This document shows positions 1 through 12,598 of a stretch of DNA of 64,000 nt, piece by piece. Positions within the stretch are counted from its first letter, which is position 1. Each line of letters opens with the position of its first letter. Both the position numbers and the translations under genes were made by a program. The stretch lies in assembly GCA_020086605.1 (NCBI GenBank), contig JACBWW010000051.1, forward strand, positions 2,423,810 to 2,487,809, written 5' to 3'. This stretch comes from Lanius collurio. Lineage: Eukaryota > Chordata > Aves > Passeriformes > Laniidae. The notes under the pieces were generated by a model, which saw only the letters and a list, made by a program, of their open reading frames with translations, searched no databases and was not told where the DNA came from.

Positions 1-3000
1 ATAGCCAGACAGACTATTATCTTTTTAAATCCACCTTCTGCAATATTTTCTGGCTGGTCCAAGTTTGTCAAAAGATAAATCTCTCCTGTAGGATCTCTGT
101 CTGCTGACTGCAAAGTTCCAAATTACAGATCAAGCAATTGTGGTGTTTGGGCAGAAAGCAGAAATTGGAGAACAAGCCTCATTCCTCTAGCCTGAATTTA
201 GGGGCTTGTTTATCAAACCACTCAGTGTCATGCAATTGAACTTAAAAACGTGCAAATTTACCCTGCTACTGTAATGAGATAATCTACACACTCGAAGGCT
301 TAAATTTTGAAAGTCCAGAGGACAGACAGAAGTTCCAGGTGTGGTTGAGAACTCTCCCATCTCCTTTAGGGGGTGGTTTTTAACCCTCTCAGAGGCTGAT
401 GAGCACTTGGCTGCGTTTCTTTGCCGTCTGTGGCAGCAGTTGCCATTTGTGAGACTTTTTGCCAGAATGGCTCCTTAGGTGTAGAGCAATTCAGGCCTGG
501 TGAGCAGGTGCTGGAGCTGCTGGTGCTGTGGCTTCAGCTCTCTCTGGCTGCCCCCTGTGAGGGTGGTGGCTGGAGCTGGTCTGGAGCACCGTGAGGGGGA
601 TTTTCTGCTCCTGAGTGAGCAGAGGGAGCTGCTCAGGGCAGGGGGGAGGCTCAGGTGCTGTCAGTAAATACTGCTCAAAGTTCAGCAGACGTGCTCTTAA
701 ATTAATATTTAACCAGATTACTACATTTTGTCTGCTTCATTAATTTTTTATTAATTTAGGAAAATTATGTTGAGGGAAGTAATATTGACAGGGTGTGTTG
801 TTCAGTTTTGGATGCTGGGGTTTTTTTAATATCTTCTGGTAAATGGAAACTTATCTTCCTTATGAGCACAAACCATCTAACAAGCCATATGGGGCAAATG
901 CACTAATAAGACAACAATTATTAGGGCATGATGCATTAATGTTTTATGTTGTTCATAACTCAGCTTTAAGAGATTAATAATAGAGATGTGAGGGGAAGGC
1001 TGTCTTAAGTGTTTATGATTATGTTAATATTAAGACATAGTGTGGGAGAGGAAATTGCTTTCAGGTAGTTACTCTTACTGTTTGTAGAGAGAGTCTTGTG
1101 AAGGAAATGTTCTTTCTATCTTCTTCCAATAATTCTTAAGGAGTTCTGCTGAACTGAATTTACAGGAGCAACCTTCCATGACTAGAAATCTATGGGAACC
1201 TCTTATAACTTAACTTTCTTAAAAAATAATTCTAAAGTTACCAGAGCTGAAACTCTTTACCCCCAAATTACTGGGGAGTAAGATTTCCAGAAATTTAATT
1301 AATTTTGGAAATTTCACAGTTTTTTCTTCTATGCCTGAAACAAATCCTAGTGTCTCAGAACTCTTTCATGATCTGACCTGAGCATTTACATTTGACCCCT
1401 GCACTCAGGTTAGTTAAGCCACTTATAGATAAGCAGCTGTCCTTTCAAAAGGCAGAAAAGAATGCTTGGAAAGTTTGGAGCTGTTATTTAATCACAGGGA
1501 TAGGGTGAATAAATGTAGTAAGGAGAAGGAAAAAAAATGGATGAGTGGAATTTTGTAAAGCCCTTTAGTTGTGTGCATAAAAAATTATTCTGAATGCAGA
1601 TTTTTTTCTTAGTTATTTTTTCAATCTTAAGCAACTGCTGAGTATTTATTAAAAAAGTCACTGAAACAAAAGTACCTTTTGTAGGAGATGAAAGTTCTTT
1701 GCTATGTATTAGGAACCAACACTCTTCAAAGTGGTGATTGTGTTATTTTGTCCCTGTAGGTAAAATAAAAATGTGGTATTCACACTTTTATGGAGTAATT
1801 CTGTCTGGCCCTCTTCTGTCACAGAAAGAATGCAGCTGTGTGGTCTTCACTTGGCTCCATCCTTCTGGGTTTAATTTTTTCTCTCTACCCCTTCTCTTCA
1901 AGTCTTTATCATATTTTCTAATCAGAATCTGAACCCTGTAGCAGCTGAGCTGAGTTTATGAGATGCTGAAGTGAGATAGAGGTTAGGCAATAGAAGTTCA
2001 CTTATGCAGAATGGCTCCTACTCCCAGCACACCACAAACTTCTCTGTGTCTCCCTCCTGCTCTCGAGTGTCTGCACAGGGACTGTCCCTGCTCCCACCCA
2101 GGGTGGGAGGCACAGGGCTGTTTATCACAGCCCAGCAGGCAGGGTGCAGACACTTTCAAACACTGCTGCTGTACCTTTATCTCAATAGCAGGAATATCCC
2201 CTGCCAAAACAGATAGGATGTATTGAAGTATCTGTAACCATTACAGGATCCCTGCATATTCCTTGAATTTAGCCTGCAGCAAGTCTGTCATCCATGGTGA
2301 TCCTGATGTTGCAGGAAGCAGCTTTAAAATATCATCAGGGCATTAGTACTGGCTTAAAAGCAGCAGAGATGCTGCTGACCTGTGAATTGAGACATGTCCA
2401 TTAAACTGGGCTGCCTGCTTTTCCTCCTTCCCTATTGCTTCTTTATGTGCTGGTTGTGGTCCCTGTCCTGTTTGTAACCCTCTGTCAGATGGAGATGGGG
2501 TTCAGATCATAATCACAAAATAGCTAGAATTATAGCTAGGGTTCAAGATTATCTAATTCTTAAACAGTTAACAATAGTTAAGAAAATAGATTCCAATCCA
2601 CCAAAGTCTATTTAAGTTTTGAGAAAACTTTCCTTTATTTTTGCTGGCTGGATTAAACCTAGGACCATAGCGTAGGAAAAGGACAAATCCAATACTGCAA
2701 ACCTTTTTATGTTTTATTATCTACAATATTTGTGTACAGCAGTGCTCAATTATACCACAACAGTGCAGAGATCCAATCTTCACAATGTAATGACTTCCTG
2801 ATGATCTGTCTTTAAATGATAAATGAAAAGAATATACTGCCTTCTAGCTGCATATACAACAAAGTTTATTGCCACCCAAAATTGTTTTGTATTCCTTGGT
2901 TGAGTGGGGAGATGTAGAAGAAAGGTTAAAACCAGACTTTTTTCTAACCTGTCCTCAGGTTATACTACTGGGATATATTTCCAGTGTAGTTCAATCTCCC

Positions 3001-3338
3001 TGAAATACATCCCTCTGAAATTCAAAGAGGAAAAGTGGCTGTGTGGGGTTAATGTTGGTATTTTACAAAAGAGTTTAGATCAAATCCAAACCCTTGGCTA
3101 TTGGTGAACCACAGGTTCTCCTTGATCATCTAAGTCCTTCCATCACCTGCTCTAGCACGGCACTTCTGAAATGCAGAAATCTGTCACTTCTGAGATAAAG
3201 CCACTAATCCACCTCTCTCCTTGACACATTCTCTGTTCAGTGGGCAGATTTCTTATATGGATATTTTCTGTCACTTTTGCCAGTACTGCCTCTGTGTCAT
3301 AAGCTGATGGCTTTAACCAGTGATTTTCTGTTTTTCAG
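1..3338. other. Non-coding AT-rich stretch
   Basis: I see no gene here. The sequence is AT-rich, with one GC-richer patch at about 480-680 dominated by CTG/CAG-like words such as 'ggagctgctggtgctgtgg'. Open frames (for example near 2000-2226) overlap on both strands, are about 70 codons long and lack coding bias. No promoter, RNA gene or recognisable transposable element was found. This could be intergenic sequence or an intron. Confidence 0.65.
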
Positions 3339-3412
3339 ATTCAGCGCAGAAATCCAAACACCTCTCTGTGAAGTGTTTTCAGAGTTTATCCCCTGCTGAA
3401 AGTCTCCTCAAG
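3339..3412 (+). other. Candidate exon-like segment (weak)
   Basis: This 74-nt segment is preceded by a pyrimidine-rich acceptor ending 'ctgtttttcag' and followed by an 'AAG|gtaatg' donor. One of its three frames is open throughout (2 leading nt plus 24 codons, starting SAQKSKHLSV and ending AESLLK); the other two contain stops. I recognise no protein family. Acceptor/donor pairs this close arise by chance in long introns, so this is only a candidate, perhaps of a lncRNA or an unannotated splice form. Confidence 0.12.
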
Positions 3413-6400
3413 GTAATGGTTGTGAATGACAGCAGACATTGTAAACTAAATTTTTGAAAAATGTTTCTTGCTCATCCCCAAAGAGCTTGTGAATGTTATA
3501 GTCTGCATTATTCCTCTCAGCACCAGCAGCTGTCTTGCTGCCTAAATATCCATAATTGTCTTTGTTCTGATTATTTTGAGTTTTTTCAATCATACTTTCA
3601 CTTTCCATGCTGTTGTGCAAATTTTGCAATTTCATATCTCTGTGTTATCTTTTCCTCCTTTGCAGTCACCTGATCTCAATATCCTGCTTGAATTTTTCTC
3701 TCTGAGAAGTCAACTTGATTATTGCCTTTAGCTGCTCTTAATTTTTTGCTGCATCTGCTCAAGTATTTATCCATTTATCCATTTCTCTCTTAAAAATACA
3801 TTTTGTGTTCTTTTTCGTGAGCTTGTGCACTTTATTTCTGAAATAGATCTCAATTTAGTTCCAGTCTGGTTTTTATATTAACTTGCTGTGTGGATTTCAA
3901 AAGGATTTCCAGTGCAGTGGTTCCTTTTGGGTTCTTTAGTGGAAGGTTTATATGTTCAGATCTTTAAGATTGTGTCTGTGCATACACATGTGAATGCATC
4001 TGAACACCCACTTTGGTATGCACATATAAAAATATGTGTATAAATATCCTTATTGCATATATACACCTGCAACTTTCACTTCTGCAGTGAAAACAAACCA
4101 TATCTATGCCTATTTCCCTGAGACATTCTCTTGTGAGAAGGGAGGACATTGTGATGTCTGTGAGATTCCTCACAATCTACTGATCTCCTTCCTGAGCTGT
4201 GCTGATAGTTTTGTGCTGTGCAGGATGGACAATATCCATGGTGTATCAGGCTGCAGTCGTGGGGTTTTGAGATTCCTACTGACACCTGCAGCAGTCTGGG
4301 TCCCTCTTCTTGGACTTCTCTCATCAGGAAGTCCTATTATTTAGGGAAATAAAAATTTATATGTTATTCCCAGTGCTTTGTCTCCCTGGTGAAAATTCAA
4401 GACCTAGGATTTAACCAGAAGTCTTTCCAAGTGCTTGCATTGGTTGGTGTTACTGCCTTGCTCAGGTTTGGGTGCAGCAAGATGCTCACCCTGCCTCAGT
4501 GGTTTGCAGTCTGCTGGTGTGAGGAGGGGTTTCTCTCTTCCTGTGGCTATCCTAGCACGTTTTAATTATTTATTTCTCTAGGTGTTTAGAGGCTTTTTTT
4601 TACAATATGGTTCTTTTTCACAGCAGAAAGGTCTTGTGAGCAGAAGATTATGGCACATACAAACTGGTGACATGAGGGGTGGTGTCTGTCCACAACTTCC
4701 ACCTTCAAGTCAGAGATGTACTGAAAGACCTGTTTCTGAGTTTTGAGAGTTTACACAGCAACACTCAAAGATGCCACTTCCCTGATTTCACTGTTTGGAT
4801 AGTTACAGATGATCACAGGGCTGCTCCCCCATGCAGCTTACACAGAACTGCCAGATGAAAAATCTGCAGCACACAAGTGGCACAGCCAGGCAAATTGTTG
4901 TGTTAGAAGACTGAAAAATATGACTGATGATTCCAGAAAAGTAGTGTCAAATTAGAGAAAATTAACCTTCTTGTCAGGGGGAAGATAAAGTCAGAAACCT
5001 AGAGAAACATAAGAGCTACCCTAATTGGCAGTGGAAGTTCCTAATCCTTTCACCTGACACATTTCCTTTGGTCTGTACATTGTCCTGTCCCCTTATCCCG
5101 ATGCCTGCCAGCCTCTTGTCCCAAAGCTCTGGAATTTGTAATGCTAATGCACCCCAACCTGTAAGCAAGTCCTTGGATCTGAGCTCTCACTTTCTTGCCT
5201 GAAAGGTCATCAGTCTCTAAGCAGGTCTCAAATATTCAAGTGCACTTTTCAGCTATGAAGTCAGGTTTTGTGCATGTGTTAATCATTCAGCACTGGTAAG
5301 AAGAGGAGAACAATTTGGGAAATTGATGTTTGTATCATAGGTCATCCATTCAATCATATTAATTATATTTATTCCTTCAGATCCCTGAATGGATTGGTCA
5401 GATTGGTCAAGAGGACAAAAATTTGGAAGAAAGAGTTATACTAGTAGTTTTTTTAATAATAAATGTATTAAAAGGAAGACAGTCTGGAAGATATGCCCCA
5501 AACAACTGGATTAGAATATACAGTAGCAATTCACAGGGGATATTTTTACACACTGTGTATTGATGAGGTGGATTAATCCAATTTCTCCTGAGATGGTAAT
5601 TATGCTTAAGGAAAATGTAACATAAATTTCAGCAATTCAAAGCCACATTCTCTGTGGGTTTTTTGTTGAGAATCAGTTAATAGGTGGTTTATGCAAAATT
5701 TTTACTTCATACCTTTCTTCTTCTTGGGAATTCTTTCTCTGCATCTTGAGTATCCCTAAATTAGATCAGTTCAATTTTGAACTGATGCCTTATTTTCAGT
5801 CCCAGAGTTATTTAGGTTGTTTAGGTCCACAGACAACCTTGGAGGTCCCTTGAAGAAGGGATATTTGGTAGCCAGTTTCTTTTAGCTCTAAAAGTTTCCA
5901 CTGCTTCTTTCTTGCTTTGCTGCCTCATATAATGCAAAAAAGAACACTTCCAAAAGTGTATATTTGTGGAACTTCTTTAGAAACTTTAAGTATATTGTTT
6001 CAGAAACTATTGTAAAATAGCAGAAAATAATTTAAATACAAATGCAAATATTGAAGTTGGTACCTAGAGGGATTATAAACTAGGATTTTGCCAATCATGA
6101 ATAAAAACACAGCTCCTGTAATTGCTGGTGTCCTGTGAAAACACTGGATGGAAAGAACAAAGAATTACTCAAGTAATTCAGGCTTCTCAGTGATAATTGA
6201 CATTTGCTCACTACTGGTGTTGGGGCTCTTTTTTTCATTTTGTAGTAGGGTTTGGTTTTGTTTTTTTCAGATATATCAAATAGACTGTTTTATAATGATC
6301 TTCTTCTAACAGTGCTTAGCGGTGTAGATTCTGTGATAAAGCATTTTTTTCCTCCTCAAAGCTTTTTTCCTGTCTATAAGTCTTCCAGAAAATATCTTAT

Positions 6401-8952
6401 TTCAGTTTAGTTCCTGCAAATTTACTACCATTGTAGCAGGGCATCCACTTTCAAGAAATTTTGACAGGAATACTTCACAGCCAGCTACAACTATTTATAA
6501 ACTTGAGGTTGTCTTTGATCCTAAATCAACTTTCAATTACCATTTTAGTTACACTGAGGAAAAAAAATATTTTATCATATCCAGGGTACAGCAAACTTGG
6601 GAGGATGGAGATATTTTAAGGCTTGTGTTACTAATTCTAGCTAACTTATTACCATACATTGTTACTGGCATTCTACAAGACTTTTCTATAAAGAACTGGT
6701 CTGGCCATTTAGCATGTTCTAGTGTTGGTTCTTTCTTTAGTAATATATTACTTGCTCAATTACTTGAGTTGTGCTTTTTAATAATTGCTAAGATTTGGCT
6801 GTTGAATACTGTCAGCTTTTCCTTTTTGTAAATGTTAATTGAAGAGGGTAAGGGGTTTTGGGGTTTTTTATTTAGCTGGCTGGTGTGCCTCTTTCTCACT
6901 GAGTAAACAACAAAACATCCAACTTGATATTTTACTGTTTTCTTCAGTGCAGGGAAATTAATTGAAATAGTTGTTCTTCTCTCCAGTATTACATCCTGTA
7001 TTTTAATGCCAGATACATCCTTGTGCCAATGTCTTGCTATAGCAAAACAGAAAAGGGGGCTGTCCTTGTAGCAGAATATTGAGCACTAATTTATTTTTTG
7101 CCATTATGCCAATGGACATCTTAAAAAAAATGTTTTGAGGAATAGAATCTCTGTGACTTCTGTACCAAAGCCTGCAATGGATATCACAGCAAGTACTCCA
7201 TTAAGAGACAGCAGTTTCACATTAAGTGGAGTCTGAAAACTGTTCACTTTTCCACCTGTAGTTTTGTTTTCTTGGGCAATGGTGAGGTGTCTTTTTCATG
7301 TCAGTAGAATGGGAACTCTATAATCAAAGGTTGCACTCACTAAATTTGAGTCTCTGTTTTAAGCACAGAGCCCTGAAGTGGAATGTGAAAGTCTTATGAT
7401 GGCCCTGCAATCTCTCCAGGTGTTCATCAGCAAGTGCAGCAGAAATCTTGAAAGAGCAAAAGGGGAATAAAGAAAATAGAGAGAGTTGTGTGAAAGTACC
7501 AGAGGTTTGTGGGATATTGCAAGTTCCTGTTTTAATTTCTGGGTACATTTTTGTGCAAAGGCCTTGGAGCAGCATTGCTTTGCCTGTTCTGTTGGGTCAC
7601 GAGCTGCACCTCTGCATTTTGACTCCTTGCTACTGAGCACACCCATTCTTCAGCTGCTCATCTGGCAAATACCTGTGCCAGTGAGACTGAGTGCTGGGCA
7701 AAAACATGGATAAATTGGAGATCAGTTGCACAACAACTTCACTGGGAGTATTTTTTGCATCCAGTGTGCATCTGCATTCATGAAGGTGCACATATGTAGA
7801 GCAGGATAGGGGGATGTGGGTTTCTAAATCCAGCCAGCAACTTTCATGTGCTTAGAAAGGACATGTGCCAAATAAAAAGGAAAAGCATTATAGTCTTAAT
7901 GTAATATTTAAGGTTATTTGCATTTTAATTCTTATTTTTTAGAAAGCTGCAAGTTTTCTCTAGCAGTAGTTACATATTTGAATATAAATATCTTAATATA
8001 TAAAATCATCCCCACTTTCTAAAACTGAAGAGTAAACACTGCTGTAATTATTTGTTCAAAAATCTTCTATGTATATCTTGGCTGCAAGGCTGGTCATACC
8101 CAGGGTTCTTTAGGGAATGTTTACAAAAATAGCTTGCTCACATATCTATTTATAAATATGATTTGTGCAAATGCTGAAATTCCCTTACAGTACTACTATT
8201 TCTATTTGTATTGGTAGAAGAATAATTAATGTGTAAATATCCTTCAGCTAATACAGTATAACTTTATACCTTCAATTTTAATTTCAAATTAATAACCTTC
8301 AGTCAGTAGGGTTTCTTTAAATGACTAAAAGCTATAGATTGTTGCTTTGGTATGGTTACACCTTGGCCAAAAATGAATGGAAAAATGACATGACTGATGC
8401 TCCCATATGCAATTATATTCTTGCCAGTGAAAGAAACCAAATGAAACAAGGAAATACACCCCAGAGCTGCAGTGAAATCATTGTTTTTTTGGGTGAGGAT
8501 CTTGTGATTTATCCAAGCACTGTTGTGCTGCAGCACAGTGTGGCTTTGAGAGACAGCTCATCATAATCTCTGGGGCCATGACCTAACAGATTAAATAGAA
8601 TGATGAGTTTGTATTGTCAGAGCAATTCTGTCTAGAGGACAAAAAATTTTATTTAGAGGGTAGATTGATGGGATTAAAGCTTTGTGTTTATTTCCTTTAC
8701 ACACTCAAATTTATTGTAAGTTGTTTTTTATTAAACCAGACACTGGATTGCTAAAGGAATTATTTTAAGACAGATGATTTCATTTAAATGAATATTGAAG
8801 GATCAAAACCTAAGAATTTATTAGTAAACTCAGTGCCTGCCATTCCTTTGCTCAAAAGCGGCTTAAACTTTTCTTATTTCATGTTTATTTTAACTTGCAG
8901 ACTATTTAGAAGAATTGGAGGCATGTAATTCTGTCTTTTCATTCCTTTTCAG
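3413..8952. other. Non-coding AT-rich stretch
   Basis: No gene is visible. Open frames reach about 100 codons (around 4036-4344) but lie opposite equally long frames on the other strand and contain no recognisable domain. The sequence is AT-rich with short poly-T and poly-A runs, for example around 6227-6270. There is no interspersed repeat I can name and no RNA gene. Confidence 0.65.
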
Positions 8953-8979
8953 CACTAAATGAACTTGGAATGCTGCAAG
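8953..8979 (+). other. Candidate 27-nt microexon (weak)
   Basis: This 27-nt segment sits between a strong polypyrimidine acceptor ('cattccttttcag') and an 'AAG|gtattg' donor. The length is a multiple of three, so inclusion would not shift a host frame. Only one frame is open (two leading bases, then L-N-E-L-G-M-L-Q, then one base). No host gene is visible in the window. A chance occurrence is the leading alternative. Confidence 0.12.
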
Positions 8980-9454
8980 GTATTGGAATAACCAGAAATT
9001 CAAATGATTTTTATGTCTGTTTTCTTTAAATGCTTTTGACAAATGGCATAAATAAATAGTATTTATTATTTGTCATCCCTTTTTGTAGCTACACAGCTCT
9101 GCAGGATAAACAGATAAATGCACATGTAAGCACCAGAGCACATAGCCTTTTCACAAATTTAATTCCTTACTGTAGGAAAATTACCTAAATGTTTAAATAA
9201 ATAGTTTACACAGAGAACCTTTTCATTGTCTTTCCCTTTCCCTGTAGGTCTCAGCAGGTGTTTAAATGTTTTTCACTTCAGACTATCAGTGTAAAGGAGT
9301 ACTAAAAAATGTGATAGTTTTAGATAATCCAAAATTCCCTTTGCTCAGCTTCTTAGTTCATAGTTATCTGTATGAATTAGAAATCTATTACTGAGTGCTC
9401 ATTTTTCACCCAAATCTATTCACCAAGCATCAAAACTCATCAGTGAGATGGAGT

Positions 9455-9600
9455 AATGCCATTTAATTAGTCTTTGATATACAGTTAAATTAGGTCTTAA
9501 TAAGGGGTAGTGCATCCTAAAATCAATTATCTCGCTCTTCTTAATAAGAGCAACTAATTAGTAGGTAAATCGCCACAGTTCCCCTTTTATCCTACAGTTT
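9455..9600. promoter_or_regulatory. Candidate conserved element with homeodomain-site cluster
   Basis: Within 150 bp there are TTAATTAG (9463-9470), CTAATTAG (9554-9561, palindromic), two TTAATAAG words and a short hairpin GCTCTT/AAGAGC (9534-9539 and 9546-9551). TAATTA is the core site of many homeodomain proteins. The dense site packing in a gene-poor region is typical of developmental enhancers, but conservation cannot be tested here and AT-rich DNA produces such words by chance. Confidence 0.25.
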
Positions 9601-10460
9601 TTACAATCTTGTGGAGGAGATTAGGCTGAGGAAATTACTCCCTGATAGCTCCCAGAAATTTTAGGGCATACCTTAGAAAATGTTTTTCTAAATGAACTGC
9701 AATACAGAAAAGAAACAAAAAATAAATGAGAATAAAACAATTATTTTGTTGACAATTTTGCCCAAATTGCTTGTGTGAGGACCAAAGCAAACAGAAACAA
9801 GGCTTTGCCCTGCCCAATGCCCTCTATAAATGTACAGGGAGTTTCTGCCCTGGTGTTTCTTTCAGTGCCACCCTCAGTTACCCAAAATATCTATTTCCTT
9901 CATGGAAATTTGTCCAAGTGCTAACAAGGGTTACTTCATGGGCCCTAAGTAGTCTTTACAAAATATGGTTTTATGTGGAGAATGAGAATGGCTTTCTTTT
10001 AGGTGGAATTCCAGAACTCCAAAGCTGAAAATTATAGCCATGCCATACAAAAGTGACATGATGTTCATTGAAAAAGTCAGGTTTTATCCATAAGTACCAA
10101 AATTTTTACATGTTTTAAGCAAAATTTTTTACATTTGAGATTCCAGGCTTTTAGTTAAGACTTCCAGCTTCCTCAAATGAAAGTTTCCACTTTTAAAATC
10201 TATATTCCCAGTTACAACAATCTAACTGCTGGAAGAAACTCATGGATAAAGGAGAGTATTTTGAGGATGCTCAGATTTTCTCCACAAGTTTCGTCTGTCT
10301 CAAAATGCCTCAACTTCTACTGACTTTGACAGCTGCTGATTTCATCCAGTCATGTAGGCCAATACACAGGATATTGCTATAGAATTGTCAAATTTGATGG
10401 TGCCTTGTTGATGTTTTGCTCTCAAAACAAGGTGTCATTCTCTTTCCTTGGATAATTTTA

Positions 10461-10486
10461 TTTTTTTTTTTTTTTTTTTTTTTTTT
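10461..10486. repeat. Poly-T mononucleotide run, T26
   Basis: An uninterrupted run of 26 T follows 'gataatttta'. Read on the minus strand it would be an A26 tail, but no AATAAA lies in the preceding 30 bases on that strand, so a retroposed transcript end is not supported. It is most simply a mononucleotide microsatellite. Confidence 0.95.
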
Positions 10487-11624
10487 GATGTCGTGGTCAA
10501 AACTTTGAAGGTAACTCAAGGACACCCTTGTGATTTATCAACAAATGCAGAGCCTTTTTTTCATTCTTTTTCTGCTGCTACTCCATCCTGCCTATACCAG
10601 TCCCTTCACACTGAACTTCCTTGCCAAGCATGTCAGAGAGATGTTACAACTGTGAAAGTGTGATGTTATTGCTTCACTTTCCCTTATGCTTATTGTTGCA
10701 GCTTTTCCAGACACTTTCTGGTGTTAGTCATTAATGACAACACGGTGCCCCCGTTCAGAGTGAGAGGTTGCCGTCTGTTCTTTGTTTTTCCTCCCTGCTG
10801 CATTACTCACACTTTTTGTGGAAGGAAATGTTCTGCAGGCAGCCATTCCTCCCTGAGAGATTTGGTGATGCCTCTTTCCCATTCAAAGCTTGTCCCAGCA
10901 GCTCAGTTTGTGGCCTGAAGAGCACCAGAACCTGGCAGAAGCAGTCCTCCTGCTTGACTTTCTGCTGGTCTGGGCCAGGCAGTGAGCGTGGGGGATCTCT
11001 GGCTCTCCAGGCAGTGACCTCTGCAGCAGCATCTCTGGTGCCATGTTGGTGATTGGCTTAAGCAGCACAGAACACCAAACCCAATGGGGCCGGTTTCCTT
11101 CTGTGTTCCCTGGGTAGAACCAACACAGAATGAACACAAAACATTCCTAAGCCCTCCTATCGTGTAGGACCCCATATCTGTGCTACTGAAATCAGCACAA
11201 ACTGGCTGAGCACCTCAGAAAATGCCTGGTGCTACTGGGATGAGGAGGCCAGGACAGCACAAACAAAAGCCCCAGTGAACACTATTTCAGACTTGCCTTT
11301 TGTACCTCAGATGGCTTCTCAAGCCTGTTTATCTTTTCTGACCCTCTCAGCAGTGGAAAGTTTAAGATGAGGTGGAGGTTTTCATAATCTGCTATCCAAT
11401 CTAGGTGCAGTTTAAGCATCTGTGTTAAACCCACTTCTCTTGATGACCTCATGTTAAGAGGACTGAAGGAAATAAAATGAACTCATAGTGTGGTTTCATG
11501 GCTGTGTTTTCTATATATGTGGGGGTGTCACCTTTCTGGATGGACACTAGTAGCAAATTTTAAGCTATTTTAAAAGCATATACTCTTTTGGTTTTTGTTT
11601 AATTGAAGTTAAAATGGCGGATTA

Positions 11625-11710
11625 AAATCATAGATTGGTTTGGGTTGGAAAAGACCTTAATAATCTAGTTCCAACCCCTCTGCCACGGGCAAGGACACCT
11701 TCCATTAGAA
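11625..11710 (-). mobile_element. CR1 LINE 3'-end fragment
   Basis: The + strand matches the reverse complement of the avian CR1 3' end: 'atcatagattggtttgggtt' followed by 'ggaaaagacctta', 'ctagttccaacccc', 'tgccacgggcaaggacacc' and 'ttcca'. CR1 elements are 5'-truncated non-LTR retrotransposons whose 3' end carries short ATTCTATGAT-type repeats; a single diverged copy remains at the left edge. Only about 85 bp is recognisable, with no reverse transcriptase sequence. This identifies the host as avian or a close relative. Confidence 0.9.
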
Positions 11711-12571
11711 GTTAGACTAACTTGTAATTAGTAATGAAACAGTGGGCAGTTGGGAAAAAACCATTAAGTTTATTCCTAGTATTCTTGTTTGTATGCTGAA
11801 TTTAGCATGTATGCAAATTCTCTTAAGAGTAGAAAAAGTCAGCAGGCTTTGAAATACAGCTGGAGAATGCAAAATATCAGAAATCCTTCCCTTGATCCCT
11901 GCAGATTAGATGTGGTTCAAAATGGGGACTAAAAGGTCATCACCTCCCACTCTTCCTTTTCCCCAGCTGTACCTTTTCTGTGAAGGCCAAGCTGGAGCCT
12001 GAAGGGGTCACTGGGGTTTAACTGGGTTTCAGAACCAGCTGTGCCCCACACCTCAGAAGTGACTTTCTATTACAATTTTTTGTGATTTGAAACAACAGGT
12101 TTGGATCAAACTGCTGTCATAATAAGTATTAACAAACTGCTTTAAGTGGTAAGAGAAGGTAGTTGAACAGACTGAAAATTAATATTAATTGTTAGGGTTT
12201 TTTTCAATTTATTATGTAGCAGTGGCAAAATTATTGTACCAGAATTATGTTCTTCCACGTGTCTCATTTTTTCCTGATGGTGGACCTGGTTCAGGTAGGA
12301 GTCTTTGTTCTTGCAAAATTTTGAAGGGTTGGTGGCATGCAAGTTTGAGAAAGTACCTAAGTCAGTATGGTTGCTTTTAAATGAAATTCATTTTTCCTTA
12401 ATGAAGGCTAGATGAAGAGAAATAAAAGATATCTTTGTCTTCTTGTCTACTCCCTATTATAATAGCAATGCATTTTTTCCCTTCCAAGGGGCTTGGTGGA
12501 CTCATGAAATCACCAGGCAGGGCAAAATGTCATCTCCAAAGGCCCTCCTTCTTTGTCTCTCCTTCAACAGC

Positions 12572-12598
12572 TTTTGTTGTGTGACCCACACAACAAAA
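12572..12598. repeat. Perfect 12-bp inverted repeat (hairpin)
   Basis: TTTTGTTGTGTG at 12572-12583 is followed after three bases ('acc') by its exact reverse complement CACACAACAAAA at 12587-12598. The stem is short and has a tight loop. No flanking terminator or transposon end was recognised. It could be a small foldback or a chance palindrome built on GT/AC-rich words. Confidence 0.9.

Larger units (their letters stand above)
8980..11624. other. Non-coding stretch with poly-T tract
   Basis: No gene is visible. Besides the homeodomain-site cluster and poly-T run listed separately, about 10740-11180 is somewhat GC-richer and shows overlapping open frames of 65-94 codons on both strands. These look like composition effects rather than genes, with no consistent codon bias and no recognisable motif. 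Confidence 0.6.

Noticed and set aside
12220..12294. 75-nt segment between an acceptor-like AG and a CAG|gtagga donor
   Set aside because: Two frames are open, the acceptor is weak and no neighbouring exon joins it.
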